A stretch of DNA of 45,408 nucleotides from Streptosporangiaceae bacterium. Lineage in GTDB: Bacteria; Actinomycetota; Actinomycetes; Streptosporangiales; Streptosporangiaceae. A program made the position numbers and the translations under genes. A model generated the notes under the pieces. It worked only from the letters and a program-made list of their open reading frames with translations, ran no database searches and had not been told where the DNA came from. Shown in pieces: positions 27,801-37,756 of the stretch. Each line of letters begins with the position of its first letter. Position 1 is the first letter of the stretch. The stretch covers positions 1 through 45,408 of the forward strand of contig JAOPYK010000086.1 of assembly GCA_025964695.1 (NCBI GenBank). Reading direction: 5' to 3'.

Positions 27801-30800
27801 TCTTCTGGAGCACCCGGTCACCGGTCCCGAGACCGTACTCGGCCTGCATCCAGTCGAGCCGGTTGACGATGCCCGCGTGCGGCACCAGGACGCCCTTGGG
27901 GCGGCCCGTCGAACCCGAGGTGTAGATCAGGTAGGCGGGATGAGACGGCACCAGCGGTGTCGTGCGGTCGGCGTCCGACGGGTTCACCATCGGCCGTTCC
28001 GAGACGTCGAGGTCCGCCAGGATCAGCCGCGGGGTCCCGGCCGGCAGGGTGGCGGCCATCGCCCGATCGGTGATCACGCAGGCCGGGGCCGCGTCCGCCA
28101 GAAGGTATCCGATCCGGTCGGCCGGATAGCTCAGGTCGACCGGCTGGTAGGCGGCTCCCGCCTTGACGACGGCGTACATCGCGACCAGCAGGTCCAGGGA
28201 CCGCGGCAGAGCCAGCGCGACGACCCGCTCGGGTCCGATCCCCAGGCCGATCAGGTGGTGGGCCAGCCGGTTGGCCCGCTCGTTGAACTCCCGGTAGGTC
28301 AGCGTCCGGCCGCCGAAGACCAGCGCCGTGGCGTCGGGCGTGCGGGCCGCCTGCTCCTCGAAGCGGCTCGCCAGGGTGCCGGAAGGCACCTCCTCGGCGG
28401 TGTCGTTCCAGCCGGTGATGGCCTGACGGCGCTCGGCGGGGGTCAGTACGTCCACGTTCGCGACGAGCGTCTCCGGTGCCGCCGCCACGGTCTCGAACAG
28501 GTGCAGCAGCCGCGCCATGATCTGTTCGGCGGCGGCGCGCTCGAACAGGTCGGGGCGGTACTGCAGGCGCAGCCGCAACCCCTCGCCCGGCACGGCCAGC
28601 AGGGTCAGCGGGTAGTGCGTCGAATCGGCGACGTCGACGCCGGTGAGCCGGACCCCGTTGATGGTGGAGTCCATCGCTGAGGGGTCGAACGGATAGTTCT
28701 CAAACACCGTCATGGTGTCGAACAACAGGCCCATCCCAGCCGACCGCTGGATCTCCGCCAGGCTCACGTGATGGTGGTCGAAGAGCCTGGTCTGCTCGTC
28801 CTGCAACCGGGCCATCGCCTGGATGAGCGGCTCGTCCGGCCGCAGCCGCACCCGCACCGGCAGCGTGTTGATGAACAGGCCGATCATCTGCTCCACGCCG
28901 GGCAGCTCGGGCGGCCGGCCCGACACGGTGGCACCGAACACCACGTCGTCGCGCCCCGTCAGCCGGCCCAGCAGAAGCCCCCACAGGCCCTGCACGAGGG
29001 TGTTCATCGTCAGCGAGTGCCGGCGCGCCCGCGCCGCCAGCACCTCGGTGAGCTCCGCGCCGAGGTCGGCGCTCACCCGCTCGGGCATGACCGGGGCGCG
29101 GCCGGCCGCCTCCGGCGCGATCAGGGTGGGTTCCTCCACCCCGTCCAGCGACGCGCGCCAGGCCTCGAGCGCGTCCGTGTCGCTCTGGTCGCCCAGCCAG
29201 GCCAGGTAGTCCGTGTACGGAATGCTCCTCGGCAGTCCCGTGTCGGCGCCGCGCTGCGCGTAGAGCGTGAACAGCTCGGTCGCCAGCACCGGCAGCGACC
29301 AGCCGTCCCACAGGATGTGATGGTTGGACAGGATGAGCCGGTAACGCTCCGGACCCATCCTGACCAGCATGAACCGCAGCAGCGGCGGCAGCGTCAGATC
29401 GAACTTGCGGACCCGCTCGTCCTCCATCAGCCGGCGGACGTCGCGCTCACAGGCATCCTCGGCCATGCCGGACAGGTCCACCTCGGCCCACGGCAGCTCG
29501 ACCTCGTGCTGGACGAGCTGGACCGGGTCGCCGTTGTCGCGCTGGCGGAAGGCCGCCCGCAGGCTCGGATGCCTGGCCAGCAGGGCCGCGCCGGCGGCCC
29601 GCAGCGCGCCGGCGTCCACCCGGCCCTGGAGGTCGAAGACCACCTGCGCCGTGTAGACGTCGGTCGCCGACTCGTCGAACAGAGCGTGGAAGACGAAGCC
29701 CTCCTGAAGCCGCGACAGCGACCAGATGTCCTCCAGTCCCGGGTGCAGCGTCTCGAAGGCCTCGATCTCCTCCTGGGCCAGCGGCACCAGGGCGAGGTCG
29801 GACGGGGTGAGGCCGCTCACGCCCGCGGGCCGCGCCGCGAACGCGCGCAGCACCGCGAACCACGCCTCGGCCAGCTCCCGGACGGACTCCTCGGACAGCC
29901 ATCCATCCGCCCAGGACCAGGTCACCACCAGGCGGGGACCGTCGGACCGGTCCTCGGTGATCGCGTTGATCTCCAGTCCGTGGCCGAGCGGCATGCCCTC
30001 GTCGGCACCGCCGACGAGCGCGTCGCCCGCCACGCTCCAGTCCCAGCCGTCACCGGTGGCGACCCGGCCCAGGTAGTTGAAGGAGACCTGGGGACGGGCC
30101 AGTCCCCGCAGCTCCCCGGTGGTCCCGGGGTTGAGATAACGCAGCAGCCCGTACCCGATGCCGTTGTCCGGGATGCGGCGGAGCTGCTCCTTCACCCGCT
30201 TGACCGACCGCCGGAGCGCCGGTCCCCCCGCGAGGATCTCCGCCCAGTCGGCGGCACCGGGGTCCAGCCGCACCGGGAACATGCTGGTGAACCAGCCGAC
30301 CGTACGGGACAGGTCGGCGCCCGGGAGGAGGTCCTCGCGGCCGTGCCCTTCCAGGTCGACCAGCACCGACGAGCCGTTGCCCCTCCAGTGCGAGATCGCG
30401 AGCGCCAGCGCGGCGAGCAGCGCGTCGTTGACCCTGCCGTGGAAGGCCACGGGCACCGTGGTGAGCAGCGGCGCCGTCGTCTCGCCCGGCAGCTCCAGGC
30501 GCAGGCTCCGCTGCGTGCCGAAGGTGTCGCGGGCGGGGTCGAGCGGACGGACGCCGATCGGGTGGTCCGGTTCGCCGAGCAGTTCCGACCAGAGCGCCGT
30601 CTCGGCGGCCCGTTCCGGGTCGGCCGCGGCCTCGGTGAGCCGCTGGGCCCAGCGGCGCAGCGACGTGCCCACCGGGGCCAGCACGGCCGGGCGGCCTTCG
30701 GCGATGGCCGCCCACGCGCTCACCAGGTCCGGCAGCAGGACCCGCCAGGACACTCCGTCGACCACCAGGTGGTGCGCGGTGAGGAGCAGCCGGCCGGACC

Positions 30801-33800
30801 GGTGCGGGCCCGCGTCGAACCATACGGCCTGCACCATCACACCGTCGTCGGGGGCGAGCCGGGCACGTGCGGCGGCCGCCTCCCGGGCCATGATCCCGGT
30901 GAGCTCGTGGTCCGGTCCGGTGACCTCGACCCGCCGGACACAGCCGGTGGCGTCCACCGAGCCGGGGGGTGTGATCTCCAGCTTCCAGTCGTCGTCGGAC
31001 CGGGCGGTCCGCAGCCGCAGCCCGTCATGGTGGTCGAGCACCGCCCGCAGGGCGCCGGTCAGCCGGTCGAGGCCGAGGCCGGCCGGCACCTGAGCCGTGA
31101 CGGACTGGCTGAACCCCTCGATCGGGCCGCCGAGCTCCCGCAGCCAGCCGATGATCGGGGTCATGGGCATGGGGCCGACGCCGGCGCCTGACTCCTCGGC
31201 CTCGATCTGAGCGGTCCGGCGCATGACGGCCGACAGGTCCTGGACGGTCTGGTGCACGAAGATGTCGCGGGCGGAGAGCCGCACACCGGCCGCACGGCAC
31301 CGGGACACCAGCTGCATCGCCAGGATGCTGTCCCCGCCCAGGTCGAAGAAACTGTCGGCCAGACCCACCCGGTCCAGTCCCAGGACCCCCGCGAATAGGT
31401 CGCCGAGCAGCTCCTCGTCGGCCGTCCGGAGCGCGCCATCCGTGACAGATGAGGAGAAATCGGGCATGGGCAGCGCCCGGCGATCCACCTTGCCGTTAGA
31501 GGTCAGCGGCATTTCGCTGAGAACGACCACCGCCGAGGGCACCATGTACTCCGGCAGCAAGGCGGCCGCGAACCGGCGCAGCTCCGCGGGGTCCGCGGCC
31601 CGGCCCGGGGCCGGGACCACATAACCGACCAGCCGCTTCACGTCGCTCTCGTCCTGGCGGGCGATCACGGTGACGTTCCCCACCGAGGGGTGCTGGGCCA
31701 GCGCGGCCTCGATCTCGCCGAGCTCGATCCGGTAACCCCGTATCTTCACCTGCTGGTCGAATCTGCCGAGGTACTCCAGCACCCCGTCGGCCCGCCATCG
31801 CACCAGGTCACCGGTGCGGTACATCCGCTCACCCGGCGCGTCGAAGGGGGACGCCACGAAACGTTCCGCGGTCAGCCCCGGGCGGTTCAGGTAGCCCCTG
31901 GCCATCCCGGCACCGGCGATGTACAGCTCGCCGGCAGCCCCGGCGGGCAGCGGGCGGAGCCCGGCGTCCAGCACGTACAGCCGCATGTTCTGCTTGGGCC
32001 GGCCGATCGGGATGGTCTCGTCCACCTCGTCGGCGGAGCGCATCATGTGACCGGTGGCGAACACCGTCGTCTCGGTCGGCCCGTAACCGTCGGCGATCCG
32101 GGTGCCGTACCCGAGGTCGAGCACCCGGCGGACGGCGGCGGGCGACACCACGTCCCCACCGGTCCACACCGCGCTCAGCCCGGCCAGCGCCTCCGGCGCC
32201 TCCTCGGCGAGCAGGGAGAACAGCCCGGAGGTGATCCAGGCGGCGGTGACGCCACCGTCGGCGAGCACCCGCGCGTACGACTCGGCGTCCAGTTCGCCGG
32301 GTGGGGCCACGATGATCCGGCCGCCGCGGAGCAGCGCGATCCAGAGTTCGAAGGTGGAGGCGTCGAAGGCGTGCGGGGAGTGCATCAGGATGCGCCGGTA
32401 GCCGGCGTCGTCCCAGTCCTGGTCGAGCGCGAACTCCAGCACGTCACGGTGCCGGACGGCCACGCCCTTCGGCAGGCCGGTGGATCCGGAGGTGAACATG
32501 ACGTACGCGAGGCGATCGGGATGACCGGTCACGACCGGGGCCGTGGCGGGATCCGCCGCCAGCGACGGATCGTCCGGCGACAGCACCCGCACGCCCTCGG
32601 GGATGCCCAGGCCGGGGAGCACCCGGTCGGTCACCAGCACCGGCGCCCTGGTGTCGGCCAGCACCCAGGTCATCTGATCCACGGGATAGCCGTGGTGGAT
32701 CGGCGCGTAGACGCCGCCGGCCTTGAGGATCGCGAGGGTCACCGTCACCACCTCGACCGAGCGCTCCAGCAGTACCGCCACGCAGGTCTCGGCGCCGACG
32801 CCCAGCGCCGTCAGGCGGTGCGCCAGCCGGTTGGCCCGCTCGTCCAACTCGGCGTAGGTGAGCGAGACGCTGTCATCGGAGACCGCGATCGCCCCGGGGG
32901 TACGGGCGACCTGGTCCGCGAACCGAGCGGTGATCGTGCCGTCGGCCTCGGGGACCTCCCTGACCGCGCCGTTCCATTCCCGCAGGATCCGCCGCCGCTC
33001 CCGCTCGCCCAGGATCTCGACCTCGCCCACCGGCAGCGCGGGGTCCGCCGTTGCCAGGGAGTTGAGGAACCCCAGGAACCGGCCGTGCAGCGCGGTGACC
33101 TCGGCCTCGGTGTAGAGGCCGGGGTTGGCGTCGAAGTCGATCCGCATGCCGCGGCCGTCCGACCCGTCGTAGACGTTGACGCACAGGTCCTCGACCGGCC
33201 CGAGGGTGAGGGCGTGCGCGGTGGACGGCTGCCCCGCGAAGTCGACGTTGTAGTCGAAGGCCATGATGTTGATCAGCGGGCCGAACAGCCGGCGGTCATC
33301 GCCGATCAGCTTGAGGTCACGCCGGAGGTCCTCGTACCGGTATCGCTGGTGGCGCAGGAGCCGGGCCGTGGTCCGGTTGGCGGTCCGGACCAGTTCCTCG
33401 ACGCTCATGTCCGGGCGGACCGTGATCCGCAGCGGCAGGACGTTGGACATCATGCTCGGCGTCCGCATCGCCAGCGAGGTGGTGCGCCCGGTGACGGCCA
33501 GGCCCAGCACCACGTCCTGGGTGCCGGTGAGCCGGGCGACGTACGCGGCCGTGGCGGCGATCGTCAGGCCTGCCATGTTGGTGCGCAGCGTGCGGGCGAC
33601 GGCCGAGAGCGAGTCCGCCTCGGCGGCGGGCAGGATCGCGGTGGTCCGCCGGAACTGGGGCGAGGCCTCGGCGGTCCGGCTGGAGAGACTGACGACCTCG
33701 GGAAGATCCCGGAAACGGTCCAGCCAGTACGCCCGGTCCTTTTCGAACCGTTCCGAGGCGCGGTATTCGGCGTCATCGTCGAACAGCGCGCGAAGTGAGC

Positions 33801-34314
33801 CGGGGGTCGACTCCTGATAGGCGTGCCCCCCGGCCAGCGCGGTGTAGATCTCGGCCATCCGGCGGTTGACGATCGCGCCGCTGTACCCGTCGATGGCGAT
33901 GTGATGGCACCGCAGATACCACAGGTGCCGGTCCGGGGCGATCCGCAGCAGGGCCACCGTGAAAAGGGGCTCGCCGCCGGTCAGGCTCAGCGGGCGCTCC
34001 AGATCCTCCTGCATCCAGGCCATCGCCGCGGCACGGGGGTCGGCCTCACCGCACAGGTCGAGAAAAGGGAGAGCCACCTGCGGCTCGGGGTCCAGGACCT
34101 GGTATGGCATTCCGTCCAGCTCGACCAGCGTGAAGTGGCATGCCTCGATCTCGTGGGCGCCGAGCAACGCTCCTCTGGTGAACAGTTCCGGGTCGACCGG
34201 GCCCTCGATCTCGATGTACTGCGCGATGAAGATCGGGCTGTCCGGGTCGAGCTGCTGCGCGTACCAGACACTCTGCTGGGCCGCGGACAGCGGAACATAC
34301 TCAGAAGGAGGCAT
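21853..34314 (-). CDS. NRPS-1: three modules, C-A-T-E-C-A-T-C-A-T-E (D-Val-like, Ser, D-Thr)
   Basis: 4153 aa, first gene of the locus; ATG at 34314 with only a weak GGGAAAG upstream. Module 1: a starter-looking C domain similar to EntF (about 5-440, HHIAIDG 137-143), A (about 460-955), T (Ser996), E (about 1045-1500, HHLVVDG 1181-1187). Code DAFWWGGVFK (651, 652, 655, 693, 717, 719, 743, 751, 752, 942) is close to the Val codes. Module 2: C (about 1527-1970, HHILWDG 1665-1671, DCL-looking), A with DVWHVSLVDK (2177, 2178, 2181, 2220, 2245, 2247, 2270, 2278, 2279, 2468), a Ser code, T (Ser2522). Module 3: C (about 2575-3030, HHVAGDG 2710-2716, LCL-looking), A with DFWNVGMVHK (3257, 3258, 3261, 3300, 3327, 3329, 3355, 3363, 3364, 3555), a Thr code, T (Ser3609), E (about 3660-4120, HHLVVDG 3798-3804). 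Codes were aligned by eye. Confidence 0.95.
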   Translation of the reverse strand: MPPSEYVPLSAAQQSVWYAQQLDPDSPIFIAQYIEIEGPVDPELFTRGALLGAHEIEACHFTLVELDGMPYQVLDPEPQVALPFLDLCGEADPRAAAMAWMQEDLERPLSLTGGEPLFTVALLRIAPDRHLWYLRCHHIAIDGYSGAIVNRRMAEIYTALAGGHAYQESTPGSLRALFDDDAEYRASERFEKDRAYWLDRFRDLPEVVSLSSRTAEASPQFRRTTAILPAAEADSLSAVARTLRTNMAGLTIAATAAYVARLTGTQDVVLGLAVTGRTTSLAMRTPSMMSNVLPLRITVRPDMSVEELVRTANRTTARLLRHQRYRYEDLRRDLKLIGDDRRLFGPLINIMAFDYNVDFAGQPSTAHALTLGPVEDLCVNVYDGSDGRGMRIDFDANPGLYTEAEVTALHGRFLGFLNSLATADPALPVGEVEILGERERRRILREWNGAVREVPEADGTITARFADQVARTPGAIAVSDDSVSLTYAELDERANRLAHRLTALGVGAETCVAVLLERSVEVVTVTLAILKAGGVYAPIHHGYPVDQMTWVLADTRAPVLVTDRVLPGLGIPEGVRVLSPDDPSLAADPATAPVVTGHPDRLAYVMFTSGSTGLPKGVAVRHRDVLEFALDQDWDDAGYRRILMHSPHAFDASTFELWIALLRGGRIIVAPPGELDAESYARVLADGGVTAAWITSGLFSLLAEEAPEALAGLSAVWTGGDVVSPAAVRRVLDLGYGTRIADGYGPTETTVFATGHMMRSADEVDETIPIGRPKQNMRLYVLDAGLRPLPAGAAGELYIAGAGMARGYLNRPGLTAERFVASPFDAPGERMYRTGDLVRWRADGVLEYLGRFDQQVKIRGYRIELGEIEAALAQHPSVGNVTVIARQDESDVKRLVGYVVPAPGRAADPAELRRFAAALLPEYMVPSAVVVLSEMPLTSNGKVDRRALPMPDFSSSVTDGALRTADEELLGDLFAGVLGLDRVGLADSFFDLGGDSILAMQLVSRCRAAGVRLSARDIFVHQTVQDLSAVMRRTAQIEAEESGAGVGPMPMTPIIGWLRELGGPIEGFSQSVTAQVPAGLGLDRLTGALRAVLDHHDGLRLRTARSDDDWKLEITPPGSVDATGCVRRVEVTGPDHELTGIMAREAAAARARLAPDDGVMVQAVWFDAGPHRSGRLLLTAHHLVVDGVSWRVLLPDLVSAWAAIAEGRPAVLAPVGTSLRRWAQRLTEAAADPERAAETALWSELLGEPDHPIGVRPLDPARDTFGTQRSLRLELPGETTAPLLTTVPVAFHGRVNDALLAALALAISHWRGNGSSVLVDLEGHGREDLLPGADLSRTVGWFTSMFPVRLDPGAADWAEILAGGPALRRSVKRVKEQLRRIPDNGIGYGLLRYLNPGTTGELRGLARPQVSFNYLGRVATGDGWDWSVAGDALVGGADEGMPLGHGLEINAITEDRSDGPRLVVTWSWADGWLSEESVRELAEAWFAVLRAFAARPAGVSGLTPSDLALVPLAQEEIEAFETLHPGLEDIWSLSRLQEGFVFHALFDESATDVYTAQVVFDLQGRVDAGALRAAGAALLARHPSLRAAFRQRDNGDPVQLVQHEVELPWAEVDLSGMAEDACERDVRRLMEDERVRKFDLTLPPLLRFMLVRMGPERYRLILSNHHILWDGWSLPVLATELFTLYAQRGADTGLPRSIPYTDYLAWLGDQSDTDALEAWRASLDGVEEPTLIAPEAAGRAPVMPERVSADLGAELTEVLAARARRHSLTMNTLVQGLWGLLLGRLTGRDDVVFGATVSGRPPELPGVEQMIGLFINTLPVRVRLRPDEPLIQAMARLQDEQTRLFDHHHVSLAEIQRSAGMGLLFDTMTVFENYPFDPSAMDSTINGVRLTGVDVADSTHYPLTLLAVPGEGLRLRLQYRPDLFERAAAEQIMARLLHLFETVAAAPETLVANVDVLTPAERRQAITGWNDTAEEVPSGTLASRFEEQAARTPDATALVFGGRTLTYREFNERANRLAHHLIGLGIGPERVVALALPRSLDLLVAMYAVVKAGAAYQPVDLSYPADRIGYLLADAAPACVITDRAMAATLPAGTPRLILADLDVSERPMVNPSDADRTTPLVPSHPAYLIYTSGSTGRPKGVLVPHAGIVNRLDWMQAEYGLGTGDRVLQKTPAGFDVSVWEFFWPLQAGAALVIAAPEGHKDPVYLAELIRAERITTAHFVPSMLAVFLAEASAAHCTSLRRVVCSGEALPLELAELFRATLDADLHNLYGPTEASVDVSYWEHRPERGAASVPIGRPVWNTRLYVLDSRLQPVPQGVAGELYLAGVQLARGYLDRPGLTAERFVADPFGAPGERMYRTGDLVRRRPDGALDYIGRADFQVKIRGFRIELGEIEAALGRLQGVAQAAVVARGDGPGEKRLVAYVVPADGAALDAARLRRSLAADLPEYMVPAAILVLGSLPLSPNGKLNRKALPAPEFAGSPVTRWPRDPQEELVCEVFAGVLGLDRIGIDDGFFELGGDSLLATRVVSRLRSALGVELPIRALFEAPTVAGLIDWLAAAQEAARPPLVPVDRPDVLPLSFAQQRLWFLGRFEGPSATYNMPVPLRLTGPLDRAALSAALADVVERHESLRTIFPDSGGVPRQLVLDPALARPELLVSETTEAGLPMALGAAAGHGFDISVELPVRAHLFRLPDNDRGEPMHVVLLVMHHVAGDGWSMAPLARDVITAYAARVRRESPEWAPLPVQYADYTLWQRELLGAEDEPESLIARQLAYWRETLAGLPDQLELPTDRVRPAEASHRGGSVRFQLDQDVHARVRTLAGETGTSVFMVLQAAFAALLTRLGAGTDVPIGSPIAGRTDEALDDLVGMFVNMLVFRTDTSGDPTFRELLARVRETDLAAYAHQDMPFERLVEVLSPARSMARHPLFQVALTIQNNPEAKVELDGFSAELEPLHVGVARFDLLMLITERTIGGGGPAGLDGELEFATDLFEASTARRLVERFERLLSAVVSDPGLRIGEVEVLDRAERTRILTEWAGTGRPEPSSPGTIPALFEAQAARTPAAVALRAAPGEQTDGFDAMTYADLDAASNRLARTLVERGVGPEQFVAVALPRSAELVVTILAVLKAGAAYVPVDPDYPADRIAYMIEDSRPVLAVTTSASAGVLPVGTPRLLLDLLLNEAPQAGRPDTGLRDDERTTPLSADHPAYVIYTSGSTGRPKGVVVPHRNVVRLMSATQDWFAFGPDEVWTLFHSFAFDFSVWELWGPLLHGGRLVVVPYLTSRSPEDFLALLAAERVTVLNQTPSAFYQLMAADRDNPRLDLALRYVVFGGEALELGRLEDWYSRHGDDSPVLVNMYGITETTVHVSYIALDREYCQLAPGSVIGVGIPDLRVYVLDERLQPVPPGVTGELYVAGAGLARGYLNRPGLSAERFVADPFGDPGTRMYRTGDLGRWLPDGRLDYLGRSDQQIQLRGFRIELGEIEASLARHPSVADVAVIAREDRPGDKRLVAYVVPAAGQEADGAELRRFVTRDLPDHMVPAGVVVLGALPLTANGKLDRRALPALDFAAAGGSRAPRTEREQIMAGLFAEVLGLERVGADDGFFDLGGDSIIAIQLVSRARQSGLLISPREVFQHQTVAELAAIAQAAGDTAAPAEPPGTGAGPVPATPIMHWLRERGGEMGAFHQSVLLRTPGGLDLGHLAGALRDLVDHHDVLRLRLDHADDGAWQPVVQPAGAVPAGELIGRADIAGLNADQVARVVTEQADLARNGLDPAAGVMVRLVWLDAGPDAPGRLLAVLHHLVVDGVSWRILLPDLVTAWAARAAGQPVALAPVATSFRRWAQRLVAEASAPDRVAELETWVEMLEGTNPRLGRRRLDPRVDLAARTRRLSLTLPAEITEQVLTEVPAAFHGRINDALLTGLALAVSHWRRTGGGRGSGVLIDLEGHGREEIFPSVELSRTAGWFTSIHPVRLDAGTIDWAEVQSGGQAVGTAFKRVKEQLREIPDNGIGYGLLRYMNPQTAEELEDLPEPQIAFNYLGRITPGGEGDWSLAAEELPAGEDPRMPVAHAIEINAITHDLPGGPELRATWTWPEGVLDEAEIRELAGVWFDALRGLVAHVTGDQTKQIGGFTPSDLLVDLDQGEIDKLQAAWRNKK

Positions 34315-34524
34315 AAAAGGATTGCTTTCCCGGTCGGAGGTGCTACCTGCAGGCAGTGAAGTGATCGGCGTGGTGAGATCAGGCAGGAAGACGACCCCAC
34401 CCCGTCAGCGAACCTCCACGACTCGCGGGTTCCCCGATAGCCCGCACTTCGTCCCCCCTCACACCTCTTGAACACAGGGCCGCCCGGCCCCCCAGGGCGC
34501 ACGACTCCCACGAGGCACAGCCAG

Positions 34525-34536
34525 TACTCATGAGTA
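34525..34536. promoter_or_regulatory. Perfect 12-bp palindrome (candidate operator)
   Basis: TACTCATGAGTA is its own reverse complement and lies 211 bases upstream of NRPS-1, next to a second dyad (34543-34565). Candidate regulator site; the regulator is unknown. Confidence 0.45.
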
Positions 34537-34542
34537 GCGGGG

Positions 34543-34565
34543 GTCACAGTTAACCAGGATGTGAC
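34543..34565. promoter_or_regulatory. Inverted repeat GTCACA-N11-TGTGAC (candidate operator)
   Basis: Six-base arms with an 11-base AT-richer spacer. The arms have the TCACA...TGTGA polarity, opposite to a CRP site, so this is not a CRP box. It may serve a dimeric regulator of the NRPS operon. Confidence 0.4.
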
Positions 34566-34752
34566 ATGGCGGTGCAATCACGCATCGCTCACAAAATGGA
34601 CGGTGATGTCACTCAACAAAGTGATAACGCACGCAGAGTTGCGCACCGTCAACGGACCGCGTTTGCTCCTGAAGTCACAACCGAGGCTCCATTTCCCGCC
34701 CCGCGAGGGAGCCGTCCACCCACCCCGGCGCGTCATTTAACCAAGCAAGCGT

Positions 34753-34766
34753 TAGGCTGGGCCATA
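34753..34766 (+). promoter_or_regulatory. Leaderless-type promoter of the acyl-CoA dehydrogenase
   Basis: TAGGCT (34753-34758) ends seven bases before the ATG at 34766 and there is no ribosome-binding site, the pattern of actinobacterial leaderless genes. Just upstream, ACCAAGCAAGCG (34740-34751) contains a CAAG half-site like those bound by TetR-family lipid regulators; the other half is poorly kept. Confidence 0.5.
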
Positions 34767-35881
34767 TGGATCTCGTGGTCACCGAGGAGCAGCGGGAACT
34801 GCGCAGCACGCTGCGCCGGTTCTTCGCCGACAAGTCGCCGAGCGCCGCGGTCCGCCGCCTCATGCGGACCCCCGAGGGATACGACCGGGCCGTATGGACG
34901 CAGATGGGCGAGCAGCTCGGACTGCAAGGGCTGGCGATCCCGGAAGAGTACGGCGGGTCGGGGTTCGGTTTCCGTGACCTGGTGATCGTGCTGGAGGAGA
35001 TGGGCCGGGTGCTGCTGTGCGCGCCGTACCTGTCCACCGTCGTGCTGGCGGCGGGCGCCGTGCGCAACAGCGGGGACCGGGCGGCCATGCGGGACCTGCT
35101 GCCGGGCCTGGCGGCGGGCTCCACCATCGGAACGCTGGCCTTCACCGAGGAGGACGGCCGCTGGGAGCCCGACGGCATCGCCATGGCGGCCCGGCCGGAC
35201 GGCGACGGCTGGGTCCTGGACGGCGCCAAGGCCTTCGTGCTCGACGGCCACGTCGCGGACCTGGCACTGGTCGTCGCCCGCGCCCGCACCGGCCTGTCGC
35301 TGTTCGCGGTGGACGGGAACGCGGCCGGCCTGACGCGTGCGAAGCTGCCCACCCTCGACCAGACGCGCCGGCTGGCCCGGCTGGAGTTCGACGGCGTGCG
35401 AGCGCGGCTGATCGGCGCCGAGGGCGCGGCCGGTGCGGTGCTCGCCACGACCCTCGACCAGGCAGCGGTGGCACTCGCCGCGGAACAGCTCGGCGGCGCT
35501 CAGCGGGTGCTGGAGATGAGCGTGGACTACGCCAAGGTCCGTCACCAGTTCGGCCGGCCCATCGGCGGGTTCCAGGCCATCAAGCACAAGTGCGCCGACA
35601 TCCTCATCGGGGTCGAGTCCTCCCGGTCGGCGGTGCTGTACGCGGCGGCCGTGGCCGACGCCGACCCGTCGCGCCTTCCCCCGGTGGCGGGCCTGGCGAA
35701 GGCCTACTGCTCCGACGCCTACTACGCGGCGGCGGCCGAGAACATCCAGATCCATGGCGGCATCGGCTTCACCTGGGAGCATGACGCCCACCTGTACTTC
35801 AAGCGCGCCACCTCCTCGCGGCTCTTCCTCGGCGACCCCGCCTACCACCGCGAACGGCTCGCGCGGCACATCGGAGTCTGA
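34766..35881 (+). CDS. Acyl-CoA dehydrogenase family protein
   Basis: 371 aa, start ATG at 34766 (leaderless). FAD-dependent alpha,beta-desaturation of an acyl-CoA is the family reaction. N-terminal helical domain (EEQRELRSTLRRFFAD), GLAIPEEYGGSGF near residue 53, middle beta domain (TLAFTEEDGRW, then GAKAFVLDGHVADLALVVA) and C-terminal helical domain with VRHQFGRPIGGFQAIKH (about 255-271) and IHGGIGFTWEHDAHLYFKRA (about 329-348). The last block is typical of actinobacterial ACADs of the FadE group used for steroid side chains and odd substrates, some of which act as heteromers; no partner FadE gene is adjacent. It is divergent from the NRPS, so a role in making an acyl cap is possible, but catabolism fits the neighbours better. 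Confidence 0.88.
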   Translation: MDLVVTEEQRELRSTLRRFFADKSPSAAVRRLMRTPEGYDRAVWTQMGEQLGLQGLAIPEEYGGSGFGFRDLVIVLEEMGRVLLCAPYLSTVVLAAGAVRNSGDRAAMRDLLPGLAAGSTIGTLAFTEEDGRWEPDGIAMAARPDGDGWVLDGAKAFVLDGHVADLALVVARARTGLSLFAVDGNAAGLTRAKLPTLDQTRRLARLEFDGVRARLIGAEGAAGAVLATTLDQAAVALAAEQLGGAQRVLEMSVDYAKVRHQFGRPIGGFQAIKHKCADILIGVESSRSAVLYAAAVADADPSRLPPVAGLAKAYCSDAYYAAAAENIQIHGGIGFTWEHDAHLYFKRATSSRLFLGDPAYHRERLARHIGV

Positions 35882-35975
35882 GGCGGCCGGTCACCGGAAA
35901 AGGCGGCCCTGCCCGGACCGGTCGTACTACGGTGGCGGCGATCAGATCCCCACGGTGCAGCCGAGGGAGGCAGCC

Positions 35976-36560
35976 ATGGCCGACCGGTCCAAGCCCGGCA
36001 CAGGAGCGTCACCGCAGCCCGCCGAGCAGCCGCCGCCCAAGGTGACCGAGCTCGCCGCGGCCCAGCGGCTCGGCGACCTCCTGAGCTCCCGCAAGGGCTC
36101 CACCCCCTTCGCCAACGCGTTCTTCGCCCTGGCGGTGGCCGCCCTTCTGTTCGGCGTCACGGTGGTGCTGGCCCTGCTGCGCCTCGCCCGCGGGGTCGCG
36201 GTCTTCACCTTCGCCTGCTCGGTGGGCATCGCCTTCCTCTCGCTGTTCGCCCTCCTCGCGGGTTTCACGGGTGCCTACCTCTACACCGGCGGGCTGGTGC
36301 ACCGGAAGAACGGCCGGCTCAGCGCCGTCCGCTGGCCGGACGTCAGCGAGCTGCTGCTCTGGCGCGCGGGCGGCAGGACCCGGCTCGCCGGCAGGCTGCT
36401 GTGCTACCACGTGGTCACCCGCTCCGGCCGTAAGCTGCCCATCGAGGCGCACGTCGGCGCGGGACGGGACGCCTTCGGTGAACTGCTGGAGCAGAAGATC
36501 CGCCAGGAGGGCGGACAGGTCGTGGAGAGCGGGCCGTACTCCGGGCGACTGCGCCCGTGA
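35976..36560 (+). CDS. Small two-helix membrane protein
   Basis: 194 aa; ATG at 35976 with GGGAGG five bases upstream. The N-terminal 40 residues are polar and proline-rich, then two membrane helices at about 46-70 and 74-103, then a cytosol-facing or external domain of about 90 residues containing YTGGLVHRKNGRLSAVRWPDVSELLLWRAGG and a VVTRSGRKLPIEAHVG segment that looks like a PH-like beta structure. I do not recognise a named family; related proteins of unknown function appear common in actinomycetes. It stands 94 bases after the acyl-CoA dehydrogenase with its own ribosome site. Confidence 0.75.
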   Translation: MADRSKPGTGASPQPAEQPPPKVTELAAAQRLGDLLSSRKGSTPFANAFFALAVAALLFGVTVVLALLRLARGVAVFTFACSVGIAFLSLFALLAGFTGAYLYTGGLVHRKNGRLSAVRWPDVSELLLWRAGGRTRLAGRLLCYHVVTRSGRKLPIEAHVGAGRDAFGELLEQKIRQEGGQVVESGPYSGRLRP

Positions 36561-36658
36561 GTCCCCGGCCGAAACCGCCGCCCGACCGTTCCCGCTGTCT
36601 CCGATGCGCGTTGTCTGGGTAGGGCTCATCGAAGTGGCCGAAACTCTGAGAGGCGATC

Positions 36659-37531
36659 ATGAAGCTGGGCTTGCACATCTCTGATTTCACCTGGCCGTCC
36701 GGACCGGCACGGCTGGGCCCCGATCTCGCCGACGTCGCGCGTACGGCCGACGTCGCCGGCTTCGACCGGGTCAGCGTCATGGACCACGTGTGGCAGATCC
36801 AGGTGATCGGGCCGCCCGAGCACGAGATGCTCGAGGCGTACACCACCCTCGGGCACATCGTGGCGCACACCTCGCGGGTGAAGCTGCTGACGCTGGTCAC
36901 TGGCGTGACCTATCGCGCACCAGGGCTGCTGGCCAAGATGGTGACCACGCTGGACGTGCTCTCGGGCGGCCGGGCGATGCTCGGCATCGGCGCCGCCTGG
37001 AACGAGGAGGAGGCACGCGGGCTGGGACTGTTCTTCCCGCCGCTGGCCGAGCGGTTCGAACGGCTGGAGGAGACTCTGCAGATCTGCCTGCAGATGTGGA
37101 GCGACGACGACGGCCCGTACGAAGGCAGGCACTACCGGCTCGCGCGCACCCTCAACTCGCCGCAGGCGCTCTCCCGGCCGCATCCGCCCATCCTCATCGG
37201 CGGCCAGGGCGAGAAGAAGACGCTCCGCCTGGTGGCGAAGTACGCCCAGGCCTGCAACCTGTTCCCCAGCCCCGACCTGGCCCGCAAGCTGGAAGTGCTC
37301 AGGGAGCACTGCGACCGTGAGGGCACCGACTACGACGCGATCGAGAAGACGGTGCTCTACAACTTCGACGTGGGGGAGAAGGGGGAGAACACCGGCAAGA
37401 TCATCGATGATCTGGGCCGGCTGGCGGAGCAGGGTTTCACGGTCGCGCACGGCAGCGTCACCGACGTCTCCCGCATCACGCCGCTGGAGACCATCGGCAG
37501 CGAGGTGATCCCGGCCGTCGCGTCCCTGTGA
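36659..37531 (+). CDS. Luciferase-like (LLM) F420-dependent oxidoreductase
   Basis: 290 aa; ATG at 36659 with GAGAGGCG upstream. TIM-barrel fold of the bacterial luciferase family that in actinomycetes usually binds F420, less often FMN. N-terminal strand MKLGLHISDFTW, then VAGFDRVSVMDHVWQ, VKLLTLVTGVTYRAPGLLAKMVTTLDVLSGGRAMLGIGAAWNEEEARGLGL (the classic LLM core at about 75-125), and PPILIGGQGEKKTLRLVAKYA near 175-195. Substrate unknown. The surrounding genes are lipid-related, but the gene looks monocistronic. Its stop codon begins a set of short direct repeats. Confidence 0.88.
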   Translation: MKLGLHISDFTWPSGPARLGPDLADVARTADVAGFDRVSVMDHVWQIQVIGPPEHEMLEAYTTLGHIVAHTSRVKLLTLVTGVTYRAPGLLAKMVTTLDVLSGGRAMLGIGAAWNEEEARGLGLFFPPLAERFERLEETLQICLQMWSDDDGPYEGRHYRLARTLNSPQALSRPHPPILIGGQGEKKTLRLVAKYAQACNLFPSPDLARKLEVLREHCDREGTDYDAIEKTVLYNFDVGEKGENTGKIIDDLGRLAEQGFTVAHGSVTDVSRITPLETIGSEVIPAVASL

Positions 37532-37578
37532 CCCTCGCGGGACGGTGACCCTCGCGGGACAGTGACCCTCGCGAGACC
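37528..37578. repeat. Three 17-bp tandem repeats overlapping the LLM stop codon
   Basis: GTGACCCTCGCGGGACR repeats at 37528-37544 and 37545-37561, and a third copy at 37562-37578 with two changes. The first copy contains the TGA of the upstream gene. Function unknown; could be slippage or an end-of-transcript structure. Confidence 0.85.
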
Positions 37579-37756
37579 GGGCCGCCCTTGGAACCAACGG
37601 CGCCGCCGGCATCGAGTGTCAGATCCAGCCGGCGCACCCGGCCCTGGCCGTCCACGTCGACGCTGCCCTCGGCGCTCTGTCGGGCGAGGCCCTTCTTCCC
37701 CGCGCGGAGCGGCGACTAGAATCCCGTTCGGATATCGGGTCTCGAAGGGTGGGCGG

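Larger units (their letters stand above)
34315..34765. promoter_or_regulatory. 451-bp divergent control region between NRPS-1 and the acyl-CoA dehydrogenase
   Basis: No credible gene. It is less GC-rich than its surroundings toward the middle and right. It contains CCTGCAGG (34346-34353, 32 bases upstream of the NRPS-1 start), the perfect 12-bp palindrome at 34525-34536, and the GTCACA / TGTGAC inverted repeat at 34543-34565. I could not find a convincing -35/-10 pair for the NRPS operon; the long leader suggests the start site is well upstream of the ATG. Confidence 0.55.

Noticed and set aside
34543-34565. CRP-type binding site
   Set aside because: The arms are TCACA then TGTGA, the reverse of the CRP order TGTGA-N6-TCACA, and the spacer is 11 not 6.
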